From contig CAZCVE010000047.1 of the NCBI GenBank assembly GCA_964502175.1, positions 1 through 64,000 on the forward strand: a stretch of DNA of 64,000 nt. Direction: 5' to 3'. Shown in pieces: positions 16,207-25,800 of the stretch. Origin of the DNA: JAFLCL01 sp964502175. Its GTDB lineage: Bacteria > Myxococcota_A > Polyangia > Polyangiales > Sandaracinaceae. How positions within the stretch are numbered: the stretch's first letter is position 1; every line of letters begins with the position of its first letter. The notes below the pieces were generated by a model, which ran no database searches, was not told the origin of the DNA, and saw only the letters and a program-made list of their open reading frames with translations. The translations under genes and the position numbers were made by a program.

Positions 16207-17010
16207 ATGAGCAAGCTCGAGCAAGTCGCCCGCGAGACCCTCGCCCTGTGCGAACGGGGTACCTACACGGCACCGTCGGGTCGCGAGGTCGATCTCCGAG
16301 CGGCGATGGTAGCCGCCATCGAAGGCACCCAGCTCTACACACCCGATCGCTTGGCAACGCTCGCCCCGCCCCCGCGGGTCTCGACGCCGTCGATCGAGGT
16401 CACCGACGAGACGACGCAGCGTGCCGCTCAGCGACTCGCGACGACGGCGGACGTGGTCCTCCTCAACTTCGCATCCGCACGCAACCCCGGAGGAGGCTTC
16501 CTCCGAGGTGCGAAGGCGCAGGAAGAAGACGTCGCGCGTTGCTCCGGCCTGTATCCGTGTCTGCTCACCCAGCGCGCCTATTACGACGCCAACCGCGCGG
16601 AGGAGTCGGTGCTCTACACCGACCACCTGATCCACTCGCCGCGCGTTCCGTTCTTCCGAACCCAGAGCCGCGACATGCCGATCGAGGAGCCGTTCCTGGC
16701 GAGCGTGATCACCGCGCCGGCTCCCAACGCCGGTCAGGCGTTGCGTGGCGATCGAGCCTCGCGGGCGGCCATTCGCGAGACGCTCGTCCGGCGCGCTCGC
16801 TACGTCGTGTCGGTCGCCGCGGAGCGAGGTCATCGGACTCTGCTCCTCGGGGCATGGGGATGTGGTGTGTTCCAGAACGATCCCACGGAAGTCGCCGATG
16901 CCTTCGCAGCGGCCCTCGCCTTCGTCGACGTCGATCGGGTCGTGTTCGCGGTTCCCAAGGGGGTCGAGCGGAACCACGAGGCCTTCGCGCAGCGGTTCGG
17001 TCGCGCGTGA
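16207..17010 (+). CDS. Bacterial poly(ADP-ribose) glycohydrolase family protein (TIGR02452/DUF2263)
   Basis: 267 residues with the bacterial PARG signature: ARNPGGGFLRGAKAQEED places the GGG of the diphosphate loop at 95-97 and the catalytic QEE at 105-107. Downstream motifs of the macrodomain fold are also present (VITAPAPNAG, LLLGAWGCGVFQNDP, VVFAVPKG). The family removes ADP-ribose from proteins by hydrolysing ribose-ribose bonds, reversing ADP-ribosylation. ATG 16207 matches the family N-terminus. It lies just after an AAA ATPase; no ADP-ribosyltransferase gene is near, so what it reverses (own, host or phage modification) is unknown. Confidence 0.9.
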   Translation: MSKLEQVARETLALCERGTYTAPSGREVDLRAAMVAAIEGTQLYTPDRLATLAPPPRVSTPSIEVTDETTQRAAQRLATTADVVLLNFASARNPGGGFLRGAKAQEEDVARCSGLYPCLLTQRAYYDANRAEESVLYTDHLIHSPRVPFFRTQSRDMPIEEPFLASVITAPAPNAGQALRGDRASRAAIRETLVRRARYVVSVAAERGHRTLLLGAWGCGVFQNDPTEVADAFAAALAFVDVDRVVFAVPKGVERNHEAFAQRFGRA

Positions 17011-17052
17011 GGAAGACCTGATGCTCCGTGGATCGCCTGCTACCGTCGCGGC

Positions 17053-18000
17053 GTGACCTACCTTCGACGCTTCACGCTCGCTCCTCTCGCCCTCCTCGCC
17101 GCGTGCGGTCCTTCGGCCGATCCGATCGACGCCGGCACCGACGCGCCGCTCGCCGTCGATGCGCCCGAAGGCAGCGATGCGCCCGTCGCGCCGACCGACG
17201 CGGGCCCGCAGCGGGTCGAGGTGTTCGCGGCGCTCGGTGCCTCGAGCGAGGGCATCGCGATCGGTCACGACATGGCCGGCGCCTCGCGCATCTTCCTCGC
17301 GCTGCGCGACGGTCGCATCGTCTCCGTCGCGCCCGACGGAACCGCCGCCGACCTCGCGATGATCGACGCGCCCGTCGGCATCGCCTTCCGCGAGCCCGGT
17401 GAGATCATCGCGTGCGCCTCCGACGAGGGCGCGTCCGGCCTCTTCTCGATCACGCTCGACGGCACCGTCACGCTGCTCACGAACGAGGCCCCCGACGGCC
17501 TCTTCGGCCTCACGAACTTCGTCGCGATCGCGCCCGACGACTCGCTCGTGTTCACCGACAGCATGGCCAACCGCGTCTACCGCGCCGACGCGGACGGCTC
17601 GAACGTCACGCAGATCACCGACGCCATCACGTACCCGAACGGCCTCGCGTTCTCGCCCGATGGCACGCAGCTCTACATCGCGTCGTGGGACACGACCTCG
17701 CTCTACGCCGCGAGCTTCACCGCCGGCACCTACGGAACGCCCGCGGTGCTCATGGCAGTGCCGATGAACGTCGACGGCATCGTGCCGCGCGGCGCGAGCG
17801 AGCTCGTGCTCATCACGTCGATGACCGGCGGCGTGCTCGTCGACACCGCGATGCCCACGGCCGCGAGCGAGAGCTACTTCGATCGCCGCGCGATCCTCGT
17901 GCCCGCGAACGCTGTGTTCGGCGACGCGACGTTCGGCGAAGACGAGCTCTTCGTCAGCGCTCTCGGTCGTCCGAGCCTCTTCATCGTCCACCCCGAGTGA
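17053..18000 (+). CDS. SMP-30/gluconolactonase-like beta-propeller lipoprotein
   Basis: 315 residues. It begins with GTG 17053 and a lipoprotein signal ending in LLAAC (Cys18), then an Asp/Ala/Pro linker to about 55. The rest has the repeated four-stranded blade pattern of six-bladed propellers of the SMP-30/LRE type (FVAIAPDDSLVFTDSMANRVY, ITYPNGLAFSPDGTQLYIA). These motifs include the acidic and Asn residues that bind Ca in lactonases, but I cannot confirm a complete metal site, so an enzyme role is open. It is probably exposed on a membrane. A hairpin pair follows the stop. Confidence 0.75.
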   Translation: MTYLRRFTLAPLALLAACGPSADPIDAGTDAPLAVDAPEGSDAPVAPTDAGPQRVEVFAALGASSEGIAIGHDMAGASRIFLALRDGRIVSVAPDGTAADLAMIDAPVGIAFREPGEIIACASDEGASGLFSITLDGTVTLLTNEAPDGLFGLTNFVAIAPDDSLVFTDSMANRVYRADADGSNVTQITDAITYPNGLAFSPDGTQLYIASWDTTSLYAASFTAGTYGTPAVLMAVPMNVDGIVPRGASELVLITSMTGGVLVDTAMPTAASESYFDRRAILVPANAVFGDATFGEDELFVSALGRPSLFIVHPE

Positions 18001-18015
18001 GGCTTCGAGTCGTCG

Positions 18016-18040
18016 CACAGCGCCTCGCTGTGAGAGGCGC
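18016..18040 (+). terminator. Two overlapping, mutually exclusive hairpins
   Basis: CACAGCG/CGCTGTG (18016-18032) and GCGCCTC/GAGGCGC (18020-18040) are both perfect 7-bp stems sharing bases, 15 bases after the propeller stop and before the next gene. Most simply a terminator; the exclusive pairing would also suit an attenuator. No T-run follows. Confidence 0.4.
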
Positions 18041-18080
18041 GTGAGACGAAGTCGCGCACGTCCTCGCGTACACGGAGGAC

Positions 18081-19571
18081 ATGCGACTCACCCGATCGTC
18101 CGTCCTAGCCCTCCCGTGTCTCGTGCTCATCGCCTGCGGCGGCGGGATGGAGACACCCGACGCGTTCGTCGCCGTCGAGACCGATGCGTCCGTCGACGCG
18201 CGCGCGCTGCCCGATGCCCCGCTCGTCCCGGACGCGCACGTCGTGCCCGACGCGTTCTCGCCCGATGCCGCGCTCCTGCCGCTCGGCCTCGCGTGTACGA
18301 ACGACGACGACTGCACGAGCGGCGCGTGCGCCGACGGCGTGTGCTGCGACACCGCCTGCGAAGGCACGTGCGACGCGTGCCTCGCAGCGCAGACCGGCGG
18401 CACCGATGGGACCTGCGCGCCGATCACCGCGGGCACCGACCCCGCAGACGAGTGCGCCGAAGATCCTTCGGCGTGCGCGGCGGGCACGTGCGATGGCGCG
18501 AGCGCGTGCGCGCCCGTCGCAGACGGCACCGAGTGTCGCGCGGCCAGCGGCGCGTGTGACGTGGCCGAGACGTGCAGCGCAGGGACGTGCCCCGCAGACC
18601 GCGTCGCCGACGTGGGGTTCGTGTGCCGCGCGAGCGCGGGCGACTGCGATCGCGACGAGGCGTGTGACGGCGCGAGCGCGGCGTGCCCGAGCGACGCGTT
18701 CCTCGACACGAGCACGACGTGCCGTGCGAGCGCGGGCGGATGCGACGTCGCCGAGACGTGCAGCGGATCGAGCGCGACGTGCCCGAGCGATGCGTTCGTC
18801 GCAGGTGGAACGACATGCCGCGGCGCCGAGACCGCGTGCGACGTGGCCGAGCTGTGCTCGGGCACCGACGCGCTCTGTCCGATGGACGCGTTCGCGATCT
18901 CGGGCGTCGTGTGCCGCGCGAGCGCCGGTCCGTGCGACGTCGCCGAGGCGTGCGGCGGGACGAGCCCGGCGTGTCCCTCCGATGCGTTCACTGGCGGAAG
19001 CGTGTGCCGCGCGAGCGCGGGACCGTGTGATCTCGCCGAGACGTGCAGCGGTTCGAGCGCGGGCTGCCCCGCGGACGCGCTCGCGGTCTCGGGCGTCGTG
19101 TGTCGTCCGAGCGCGGGCGCGTGCGACGTCGTCGACACGTGCACGGGCTCGAGCACCGCGTGCCCCGCGGATGCCTTCTCACCGTCGTCGACGGTCTGTC
19201 GCGCGAGCGCCGGCGTGTGCGACGTGGTCGAGTCGTGCAGCGGCGCGAGCGCGGCGTGCCCAGCGAACGGGTTCGTCGCGGGCGGCACCACGTGTCGCGC
19301 GAGCGGTGGCGTGTGCGACGTCGTCGAGGCGTGCACCGGCGCGGCCGCGGCGTGCCCGAGCGATGGGTTCCGCGCGCCCGGAACGACATGTCGCAGCGCC
19401 ATCGACTCGTGCGACGCGACCGAGACGTGCAGCGGCTCCACGGCGAGCTGTCCGGGTGACTCGTTCACGCCCGCGGGCACGCAGTGTCGTCCGCCGGGCG
19501 GCCCGTGCGGGCTCGCCGAGTTCTGCAGCGGCGTCTCCACGGCATGCCCGCCCGACGTCGGTAGCTGCTGA
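18081..19571 (+). CDS. Lipoprotein of disintegrin-like Cys repeats
   Basis: 496 residues. The signal peptide ends in lipobox LIAC (Cys19), followed by an Asp/Pro/Ala linker (VPDAHVVPDAF) and then repeats of about 33 residues from about residue 140 to the end. The repeat reads CRASAGxCDVAETCSGSSxxCPxDxF, close to the Cys pattern of disintegrins/ADAM Cys-rich regions. I count about eleven full or partial copies. Six cysteines per unit suggests disulfide-stabilised rods exposed outside the cell. A GGAG ribosome site sits just before ATG 18081. A second protein of this kind is encoded at 47233-48747 on the other strand. Binding partner unknown. Confidence 0.8.
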   Translation: MRLTRSSVLALPCLVLIACGGGMETPDAFVAVETDASVDARALPDAPLVPDAHVVPDAFSPDAALLPLGLACTNDDDCTSGACADGVCCDTACEGTCDACLAAQTGGTDGTCAPITAGTDPADECAEDPSACAAGTCDGASACAPVADGTECRAASGACDVAETCSAGTCPADRVADVGFVCRASAGDCDRDEACDGASAACPSDAFLDTSTTCRASAGGCDVAETCSGSSATCPSDAFVAGGTTCRGAETACDVAELCSGTDALCPMDAFAISGVVCRASAGPCDVAEACGGTSPACPSDAFTGGSVCRASAGPCDLAETCSGSSAGCPADALAVSGVVCRPSAGACDVVDTCTGSSTACPADAFSPSSTVCRASAGVCDVVESCSGASAACPANGFVAGGTTCRASGGVCDVVEACTGAAAACPSDGFRAPGTTCRSAIDSCDATETCSGSTASCPGDSFTPAGTQCRPPGGPCGLAEFCSGVSTACPPDVGSC

Positions 19572-19600
19572 CGGGTCGCCGCGCGTGGTAGTTCACGCCG

Positions 19601-20575
19601 ATGCGATCCCTCCTCGGCGTGAACGTCCCCTACTTCTTCGGGAGCTACGCGCACGACCTCTCGAAGAACCCGCGCTTCCCCGACTGGCCGTGCGACTTCG
19701 ACGCGATGCGCCTGTCGGGCCCGCTGATCGAGGCGCGCGCGCTCGGGCTCGAGGCCGTGCGCATCTGGCTCTGCGAGGGCGCAGAGGGCATCGCGATGGA
19801 CGATCGCGGTCGCGTCACGGGCGTGCGTCCCGATCTCAGCGAGGCGATCACCGTGCTCGAAGAGGCCGCGCACCGCGCGGGCGTGCGCATCTACTGGGGC
19901 CTCCTCGACGCGAACTCGGTGCACCGCGATCGCGATGCGACCACGCGCTCGATCCTCGAAGATCCCGATCAGGGCGCGCGCTTCGCGGAGCACGTCGCGG
20001 CGGCGATCGCGAAGCGCCTCGATCCGAAGATCGCGGTCGGCCTCGAGATCCTGAGCGAGCCCGAGACGCTCACCGAAGACTGCGCCGACGCGCGCCCGGC
20101 CGGCGGTGATCCCTCGATCGCGTGGGACACGATCGGTCGCTTCCTCGCGCGCTCGAAGTCGGCGATCGAGAGCGCCAACGATGCGCTGATCGTCACGACG
20201 GGCACGATGCCGGTGTTCCTGCCGAAGCTCTTCTCGTGCGGCGCGGGCCTCGATGCGGTCGACGTGCACGTCTATCACGACGACGGAGGCCTCCCGTCGC
20301 GCGCCGATCTCGCGGGCTATGCGAACGATCCGCGCATCCTCGATCCGAGCTTCCCGCTCTTCGCAGGTGAGTGCGGCATCCCGAAGGATCCGGGGCCCAA
20401 GCACGCGCTGTCGCTGCTCAACTACCTCTCCAACGCAGACCTCTGCGGCTACCACGCGGCGTTCCTCTGGAAGCTCGAGGGCGACCTCGTCGAGCACGCG
20501 CCGAAGAAGATCCGCCGCGCGTGGACGAACCTCGGTCACGAGGCGCGCACGCTGATCGACGCGAGGCAGCCATGA
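19601..20575 (+). CDS. Putative TIM-barrel glycoside hydrolase (GH5-like)
   Basis: 324 residues without a signal peptide, so probably cytoplasmic. The order of motifs fits a clan GH-A barrel: an N-terminal GVNVPYFFGSY, LGLEAVRIWLCEG on strand two, a likely acid/base Glu at the end of strand four (VGLEILSEPE, compare the NEP motif), DAVDVHVYHDDG, and a likely nucleophile Glu in LFAGECGIP. The NEP motif is altered to SEP, so the assignment to a family and the substrate are uncertain. It overlaps the following methyltransferase gene by ATGA, an odd partnership that suggests a shared small-molecule pathway rather than polymer breakdown (inference). Confidence 0.6.
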   Translation: MRSLLGVNVPYFFGSYAHDLSKNPRFPDWPCDFDAMRLSGPLIEARALGLEAVRIWLCEGAEGIAMDDRGRVTGVRPDLSEAITVLEEAAHRAGVRIYWGLLDANSVHRDRDATTRSILEDPDQGARFAEHVAAAIAKRLDPKIAVGLEILSEPETLTEDCADARPAGGDPSIAWDTIGRFLARSKSAIESANDALIVTTGTMPVFLPKLFSCGAGLDAVDVHVYHDDGGLPSRADLAGYANDPRILDPSFPLFAGECGIPKDPGPKHALSLLNYLSNADLCGYHAAFLWKLEGDLVEHAPKKIRRAWTNLGHEARTLIDARQP

Positions 20576-21381
20576 GCCACGCCGACGCTCGCTCCGAGAC
20601 CACCTGGGATCGCCTGCTCCGCTGGGAGCGCTTCCACCGCAGCTTCGAGCCGGTCGACTTTCGTCGCTGGAAGCGCGCGAGCCAGAAGCACCTGCGCGCG
20701 CTCTTTCCCGCGGATGATCTCCGCGTGCTCGACGCGACCGCAGGCCTCGGTGATCACAGCGTGAACCTCGCCGAGCTCGGCTTCGTCGTGACCGCGGGCG
20801 ATGCGAGCCCCGTCGCGCGTGAAGCGACCGCCGAGGCCGCGCGCGCCGCGAACGTGTCGATCGAGGTCGCCGATCTGCGATGGGAGACCGTCGGCACCGA
20901 GCGACCGCTCGCGTACGACCTCGTGTTCCACGACGCGATCCACTGGATCGAGCAGCCCGACGCGATGCACGCGGCGCTCGCGTCGCTGCGCACCACGCTG
21001 CGGCCGAAGGGCGCGCTCGTCTTCTTCTTCGCCGATCCCCGCGACACCGAGCCCGGCGCGGGCGAGCGCGTGCGTCAGTGGGATCTCGCGCACCTCCCCC
21101 GCATGGAGCGCCTGTGGCGGCATCCACACGAGAGCGGCACCGTCACGCACGAGGTGATGCGCCTCCCCTCGGGCGACGCGATCGACGAGCGCCACGTCTT
21201 CACCGTGGGCGGCGGGGACACGACGAGCGAGCTCCAAGAGGCGACGCTGCGTCGCGTCTACCGCTGGGACTTCCACGCGATGAAGAGCGCGTGCGCGAGC
21301 GCCGGCTTCGCGAGCGTCGAGGGCCACGTCTTCGACAACGACAAGGGCCTCCCCACCGCGATGTGCCTCGCCCGCGTCTGA
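20572..21381 (+). CDS. Class I SAM-dependent methyltransferase
   Basis: 269 residues with a Rossmann-type methyltransferase core: motif I VLDATAGLGDHSVNLAEL (about 49-66, SAM binding), the acidic end of strand two in GDASP, a strand-four motif AYDLVFHDAIHWIEQP (with His-Asp in place of the usual Asp-rich loop), and LRPKGALVFFF. The C-terminal third (LQEATLRRVYRWDFHAMKSA) looks like a substrate cap. It methylates an unknown small molecule or protein in the cytoplasm. ATG 20572 overlaps the glycoside-hydrolase stop, so the two are translated together. Its stop is one base from the stop of the convergent lipoprotein gene. Confidence 0.8.
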   Translation: MSHADARSETTWDRLLRWERFHRSFEPVDFRRWKRASQKHLRALFPADDLRVLDATAGLGDHSVNLAELGFVVTAGDASPVAREATAEAARAANVSIEVADLRWETVGTERPLAYDLVFHDAIHWIEQPDAMHAALASLRTTLRPKGALVFFFADPRDTEPGAGERVRQWDLAHLPRMERLWRHPHESGTVTHEVMRLPSGDAIDERHVFTVGGGDTTSELQEATLRRVYRWDFHAMKSACASAGFASVEGHVFDNDKGLPTAMCLARV

Positions 21382-21382
21382 G

Positions 21383-22582
21383 TCAGCGCACACACCGAAG
21401 CGGCAGCGCCTCGAGCGTGTTCGAGTCGCGGCTGCGCACGTAGAGCGCGCGCTCGCCGCTCGGGTCGACGACGAGGTCCCACGTGTCGGCGTGTTGGTCC
21501 GACACCACGAGCGAAGGAGCGCCGCGCGCCACACCGTCGGCGTCGACGCTCTGCACGCGCACGCGCCACTGCGGGTCCTCGCCGAAGTGGCTCTCTTCCC
21601 AGATCAACAGCGCCCCGCCGTCCGGCGTGCTGCGGATCGTCAGCCCGTAGAGCGCGCCCTCCGCGGGCACGTCGCGCGTCTCGCCGCGCGGTTGGCCGTC
21701 GTGATCGATGGGTCGCACGCGCACGGGCTGTCCTCCCGAGGCCGACGTCGTCCATGTCGCGACGGCGCCGCTGCGTGTCTCGGCGACGTGCACGGGCACT
21801 CCGTCGTCGTCGAGCACGACCTCGTCGCCGAGCGCGGCGCCTCGCGCGTCGAGGCGCTGGAGGAAGCCGGTGTAGCGGGTCGTCGTGATGTCCTCGGTGA
21901 ACTGGTACGCGAGGAACGAGCCGTCCTCGAACATCGCGCGTGACCACCACGTGCGCAGCGCGGGCACCTCGAGCGGCGCGCGCGCGAGCTCTCGACCGTC
22001 GACGTCGACGGTGCGCAAGAGCACGGGCGAGCCACCGGAGATCGCCGACGTGACGAACGAGAATCCTTCGGGGCTCGACGCGAGCGCGCGACATCCGATG
22101 TCGCGATCGACCTCGACGGGCGGACCCACCTCGTGTCCTTCGCGATCGAGCGGCAAGAAGACGCAGAGCCCCTCGCGCTCGCTGATCGCGCCGACGCGCG
22201 ACCCCTGCGCCGCGAGCCGCAGCCCCGACCAGCTCGTCGCGTCGCCGGTGATCGAGGGGTGCGCCTGAATCGGCGCGAGCGCGCGTCCGCGACGATCGAC
22301 GAGGCGAGTGTGGTGCGTGACGTTGACGCCGCGCGGCCGGCCCGTCGCGACGATCCAGCTGACCATCACCTCGCAGTCGAGCGAGAGCGTCGACTCGAGG
22401 TTCACGTAGTCGCCGACCGCGGCGGGCGCGGAGATCAGCACGAAGTCGCCGTCGGCCTCCCACGTCGCGCACGACGCGACGGCGGCGGGCTCGCACACGG
22501 ACGGCGTCTCGCGCTCGTGGCTGAGGTAGCAGCCGAGCAGCGAGGCCGTGAGAGGCAGCACGAGGAGGCGGCGAGAGCCCAC
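21383..22582 (-). CDS. Lipoprotein with repeated beta-strand (propeller-like) units
   Basis: 399 residues from GTG 22582. This start gives a clean signal peptide RRLLVLPLTASLLGC with lipobox Cys18; a TTG further upstream gives a poor N-terminus and is not used. After a short Cys-containing region, the chain has repeated units such as LLRTVDVDGRELARAP, FLQRLDARGAALGDE and RVQSVDADGVARGAP, each a strand-turn-strand that suggests a beta propeller. Such proteins are common outer-surface lipoproteins in myxobacteria; the function is unknown. It converges on the methyltransferase gene with one base between the stops. Confidence 0.7.
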   Translation of the reverse strand: MGSRRLLVLPLTASLLGCYLSHERETPSVCEPAAVASCATWEADGDFVLISAPAAVGDYVNLESTLSLDCEVMVSWIVATGRPRGVNVTHHTRLVDRRGRALAPIQAHPSITGDATSWSGLRLAAQGSRVGAISEREGLCVFLPLDREGHEVGPPVEVDRDIGCRALASSPEGFSFVTSAISGGSPVLLRTVDVDGRELARAPLEVPALRTWWSRAMFEDGSFLAYQFTEDITTTRYTGFLQRLDARGAALGDEVVLDDDGVPVHVAETRSGAVATWTTSASGGQPVRVRPIDHDGQPRGETRDVPAEGALYGLTIRSTPDGGALLIWEESHFGEDPQWRVRVQSVDADGVARGAPSLVVSDQHADTWDLVVDPSGERALYVRSRDSNTLEALPLRCVR

Positions 22583-22897
22583 GCGACGGATCGTGCCGCA
22601 GACGTGCGCGCGCTGCGACGACCTCGCGCCGAAGGCCACGTATCCTTGCAAGCGCGACGGGCACGTGCGCCGAAGGCTCGGACTGCGGTTGCTACAACCC
22701 CGTCGTCGCCGAGGCTGGCTGCGGCGGCATCACGGACACGACGACCGCCGCGAGGGCCGCTGCGTGAACGGCGACACGAACGATCCATCGACGCTCCGAT
22801 CGGCGATGCGACTTGCAGCGCCGCCAGCGGTCGAGAGGCGCGTTGACACACGTCGCGCAACCGCTCGATGCTGGGGACCTTGGCGGAGGAGCTTTCC
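22583..22897. other. Intergenic region with possible Cys-rich gene remnant and weak promoter
   Basis: A 315-base gap between a divergent lipoprotein gene and the RCC1 gene. On the plus strand, about 22665-22767, one frame reads CAEGSDCGCYNPVVAEAGC and ends in a stop, without a good start codon; this looks like the tail of a decayed Cys-rich protein. A TTGACA hexamer at 22842-22847 with a poor -10 17 bases on may be a promoter for the RCC1 gene. GGCGGAGGAG just before ATG 22898 is a strong ribosome site. Nothing else was recognised. Confidence 0.35.
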
Positions 22898-25800
22898 ATG
22901 GTGTCTGTGTCGCTCGGAACGAAGTCCTGGGCAGCAGTCCGAGTCTCGCGGCCCGCGTTCTCGGTCGCGCTCGGCGTCGTCTCGTCGGTCGCGCTCGCTG
23001 CTTGCTCTCTCGTCGCCCCCGACGACTTCACCTATGGGCTCGACGCCGGCATGGACGCACCGCTCGAACGCGACGCTGGCGGCGTGGACGCAGGCGCCGA
23101 TGCTCCGTCGACCACGGACACGCCGCCCGCGTCGCTCGACGCCGACGCCGCATCGACCGACGCATGGCGCGATCCGATGGCCGACGACGCGGCGCTCGAT
23201 GCGGAGGCGACAGTCGATGCGCTCGCCGCTGACGCATGGGCGGAATGCACCGACGCCACCGACTGCCCGAGCCGCCCCGGCTCCGTCGCGTCCTGCGATG
23301 CGAGCCGATGTGTCTACGCGTGCGCGCCGGGGTTCGAGAGCTGCGACGGCGACTCTCGCGATGGCTGCGAGATCGACACGGACACGGATCTCGCGCACTG
23401 CGGTGGATGCGGGCGGTTCTGTGGCGCGAGCGGCGCCAGGGGAAGCTGCGCAGGCGGTGTCTGCAGCCTCACCTGTGAAGACGACCGCGGGAACTGCGAC
23501 ACGACGAGCTCCGACTGCGAGACGCCACTGGGCACCATGACGAACTGCGCAGCATGCGGCAACGGATGCGGGGCCCTCGAGGCGTGCGACACCACCGGCG
23601 CCACGAACGTCTGCAGCTCCACGTGCGGCAGCCCGGCGATGATCTGTGGTGGTGCTTGCGTCGATACGACCAGCAGTCGCTCTCACTGCGGAGGGTGTGA
23701 CCGAGAGTGCCCGGACCGGCCTCTGGCGACCGAGCGATGCACTTCGAGCCTCTGCGAGTTGGACTGCATCGTCGGATACGACGACTGCGACGGCGCCGAG
23801 GACAACGGGTGTGAGGCACCACTCGCCAGCTCTCTCCTTCATTGCGGTATGTGCGGTCGTGCGTGCGCGCTGCCGAACGCCGCTGAGACGTGCACGAGCG
23901 GAGAGTGCGCGCTGGGCGCGTGCGATCCGAGCTTCGCCGACTGCAACAGCGTCCCGAGCGACGGCTGTGAGCGAGACCTCCGTTCGGATTCGAACCACTG
24001 CGGGGCGTGTGGGCGCGTGTGTCCCGGGTCCACGGCGTGCGTCGCCGGCGTCTGCAACCCAGTGATCGACGTCTCGACGGGCCTCAATCACGCGTGCGCG
24101 TTGCGGCAGAGCGGAACCGCTCTCTGTTGGGGCCTGAACGAAGCGAGCATGTTGGGAGATGGCACGACGTTCGATCGCGGTCTGCCGACACCCGTCTCTG
24201 GAGCGGGTCGCTATTCGCAGATCTCGGTCGGCGACAACGCGACGTGCGCGATCGAGCGCGTGTCCGAGCGCGTGCACTGCTGGGGCCGAAACCAAGAGGG
24301 GGAGCTCGGCGACGGGAGCCCAGGTGGCAACCGCGGCACGCCAGCGCCCATTCAACCGCGTCCCAGCGACGCGGCGGCCTTCGCGGGTCGCAGGTTCCTC
24401 GAGGTGCGCAGTCACGCGGTCGGTGCCTGCGCACGCGATCACATGGGTGAAGTGTGGTGTTGGGGCCGCGGAGGCAGGACCGGAGACGGGACCACGGCGG
24501 CGACGCCCGCTGCCGTACGCTTGTCGGCTCCCAACAACGTGGTCGAGCTCCACGCGGGCAACTCGTTCGTCTGCGCGCGGACGAGTGGCGCAGAGATTTG
24601 GTGCTGGGGGACGAACGAGTTCGGGCAGCTGGGCGACGGCACGACCATGAACCGACTCAGCCCTGTTCGAGCCTCGGTTCCCGCAGCCGAGCGCATCACT
24701 GGCGGCAGCTACTTCGCGTGCGCGCTGTCCTCGCGGGAGGTCTACTGCTGGGGAAACAACGACGCTGGCCAGCTCGGCGTCGGGTTCGGACCGCATCGCC
24801 CGACACCCACCTCCTCCAGCGGCCTCACCGCAGACGAGCTGGTGTGCGGACAACGCCTCTGCTTCGCCCGCGAGACCGGGGGCGACTGGCAGTCGTGGGG
24901 CAACGGCGCGGAGGGGCAGCTCGGCGATGGCGGCTCGGTCCCGCGGGGCACGGCCGGTCCCGCGGCGCTCGTTCCGCGAACGATGCGGCCGAGCTTCGGG
25001 TTCGGCTCGTTCACCGTGTGCGGGATCGATCGAGGACGCCTGTCGTGCTGGGGCGGCGATTACAACGGCACACTGGGACTGCGTTCGGAGATCACTGCCC
25101 CGGCTCCGGTGTCGTCGACAGTGCCCCTCGACAACCTCACCGCCTTGGGCGCGGGGATCTATGGGACATGCGTCGTGCGAAGTGGGGTCGCCTCCTGCAG
25201 CGGCCTCTTCTATGTGCTCGGGGCGAGCGCCACTCCGTACTCGTCGTCGCGGATGAGGCCCGTTCCGACGCTGCCATCCGGGATGATCGATGTCGACAGC
25301 GGCCACTACACGACCTGTGCTGCCAGCGGCAGCGGCAGCACGGGGACGGTGCATTGTTGGGGCACTGGCCTGGTGATCGACACGCTCACGCCGACGCCCT
25401 TCGCGATCACGGGAGGGGCGCCGACCCAGCTCACCGTCGGCGCCAATCAGGTCTGCGCGCTCGTCCTCGAGAGCGACGGAGACCGAGTCCCGTACTGTAT
25501 GGGCTCGGATGCGTCGGGCGGCCTGGGGCGTGGGACGATGTCGGGGACAATCAGCGCGACCTTGATGCCGACGACGAGCACGGCGACCGACTTCGAAGAG
25601 GTCGAAGCGGGGCTCGCGCACGTGTGCGCCCGGCGCGAGACCGGACAAGTCGTCTGTTGGGGTCGAGGCGCGGAGGGCCAGATCGGCGATGGCACCACCA
25701 GCAACCGCGCGAGCCCGACCCCGGTCATGGGCCTGACGGACGCGATCGACGTCGCGACAGGCGAGCGGCACTCGTGCGCCGTCCGGACTGGTGGAAGCGT

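Noticed and set aside
14990..17010. A PARIS-type defence system
   Set aside because: The ATPase is similar in kind, but the second gene is a PARG and not a TOPRIM nuclease.
18081..19571. Recent transfer of a eukaryotic disintegrin gene
   Set aside because: The repeats have local codon use, a bacterial lipobox and a second relative in this same window, so they look native to this lineage.
21383..22651. Start of the lipoprotein at a TTG at 22651
   Set aside because: It would place 23 polar residues before the signal peptide; GTG 22582 gives a normal lipoprotein signal.
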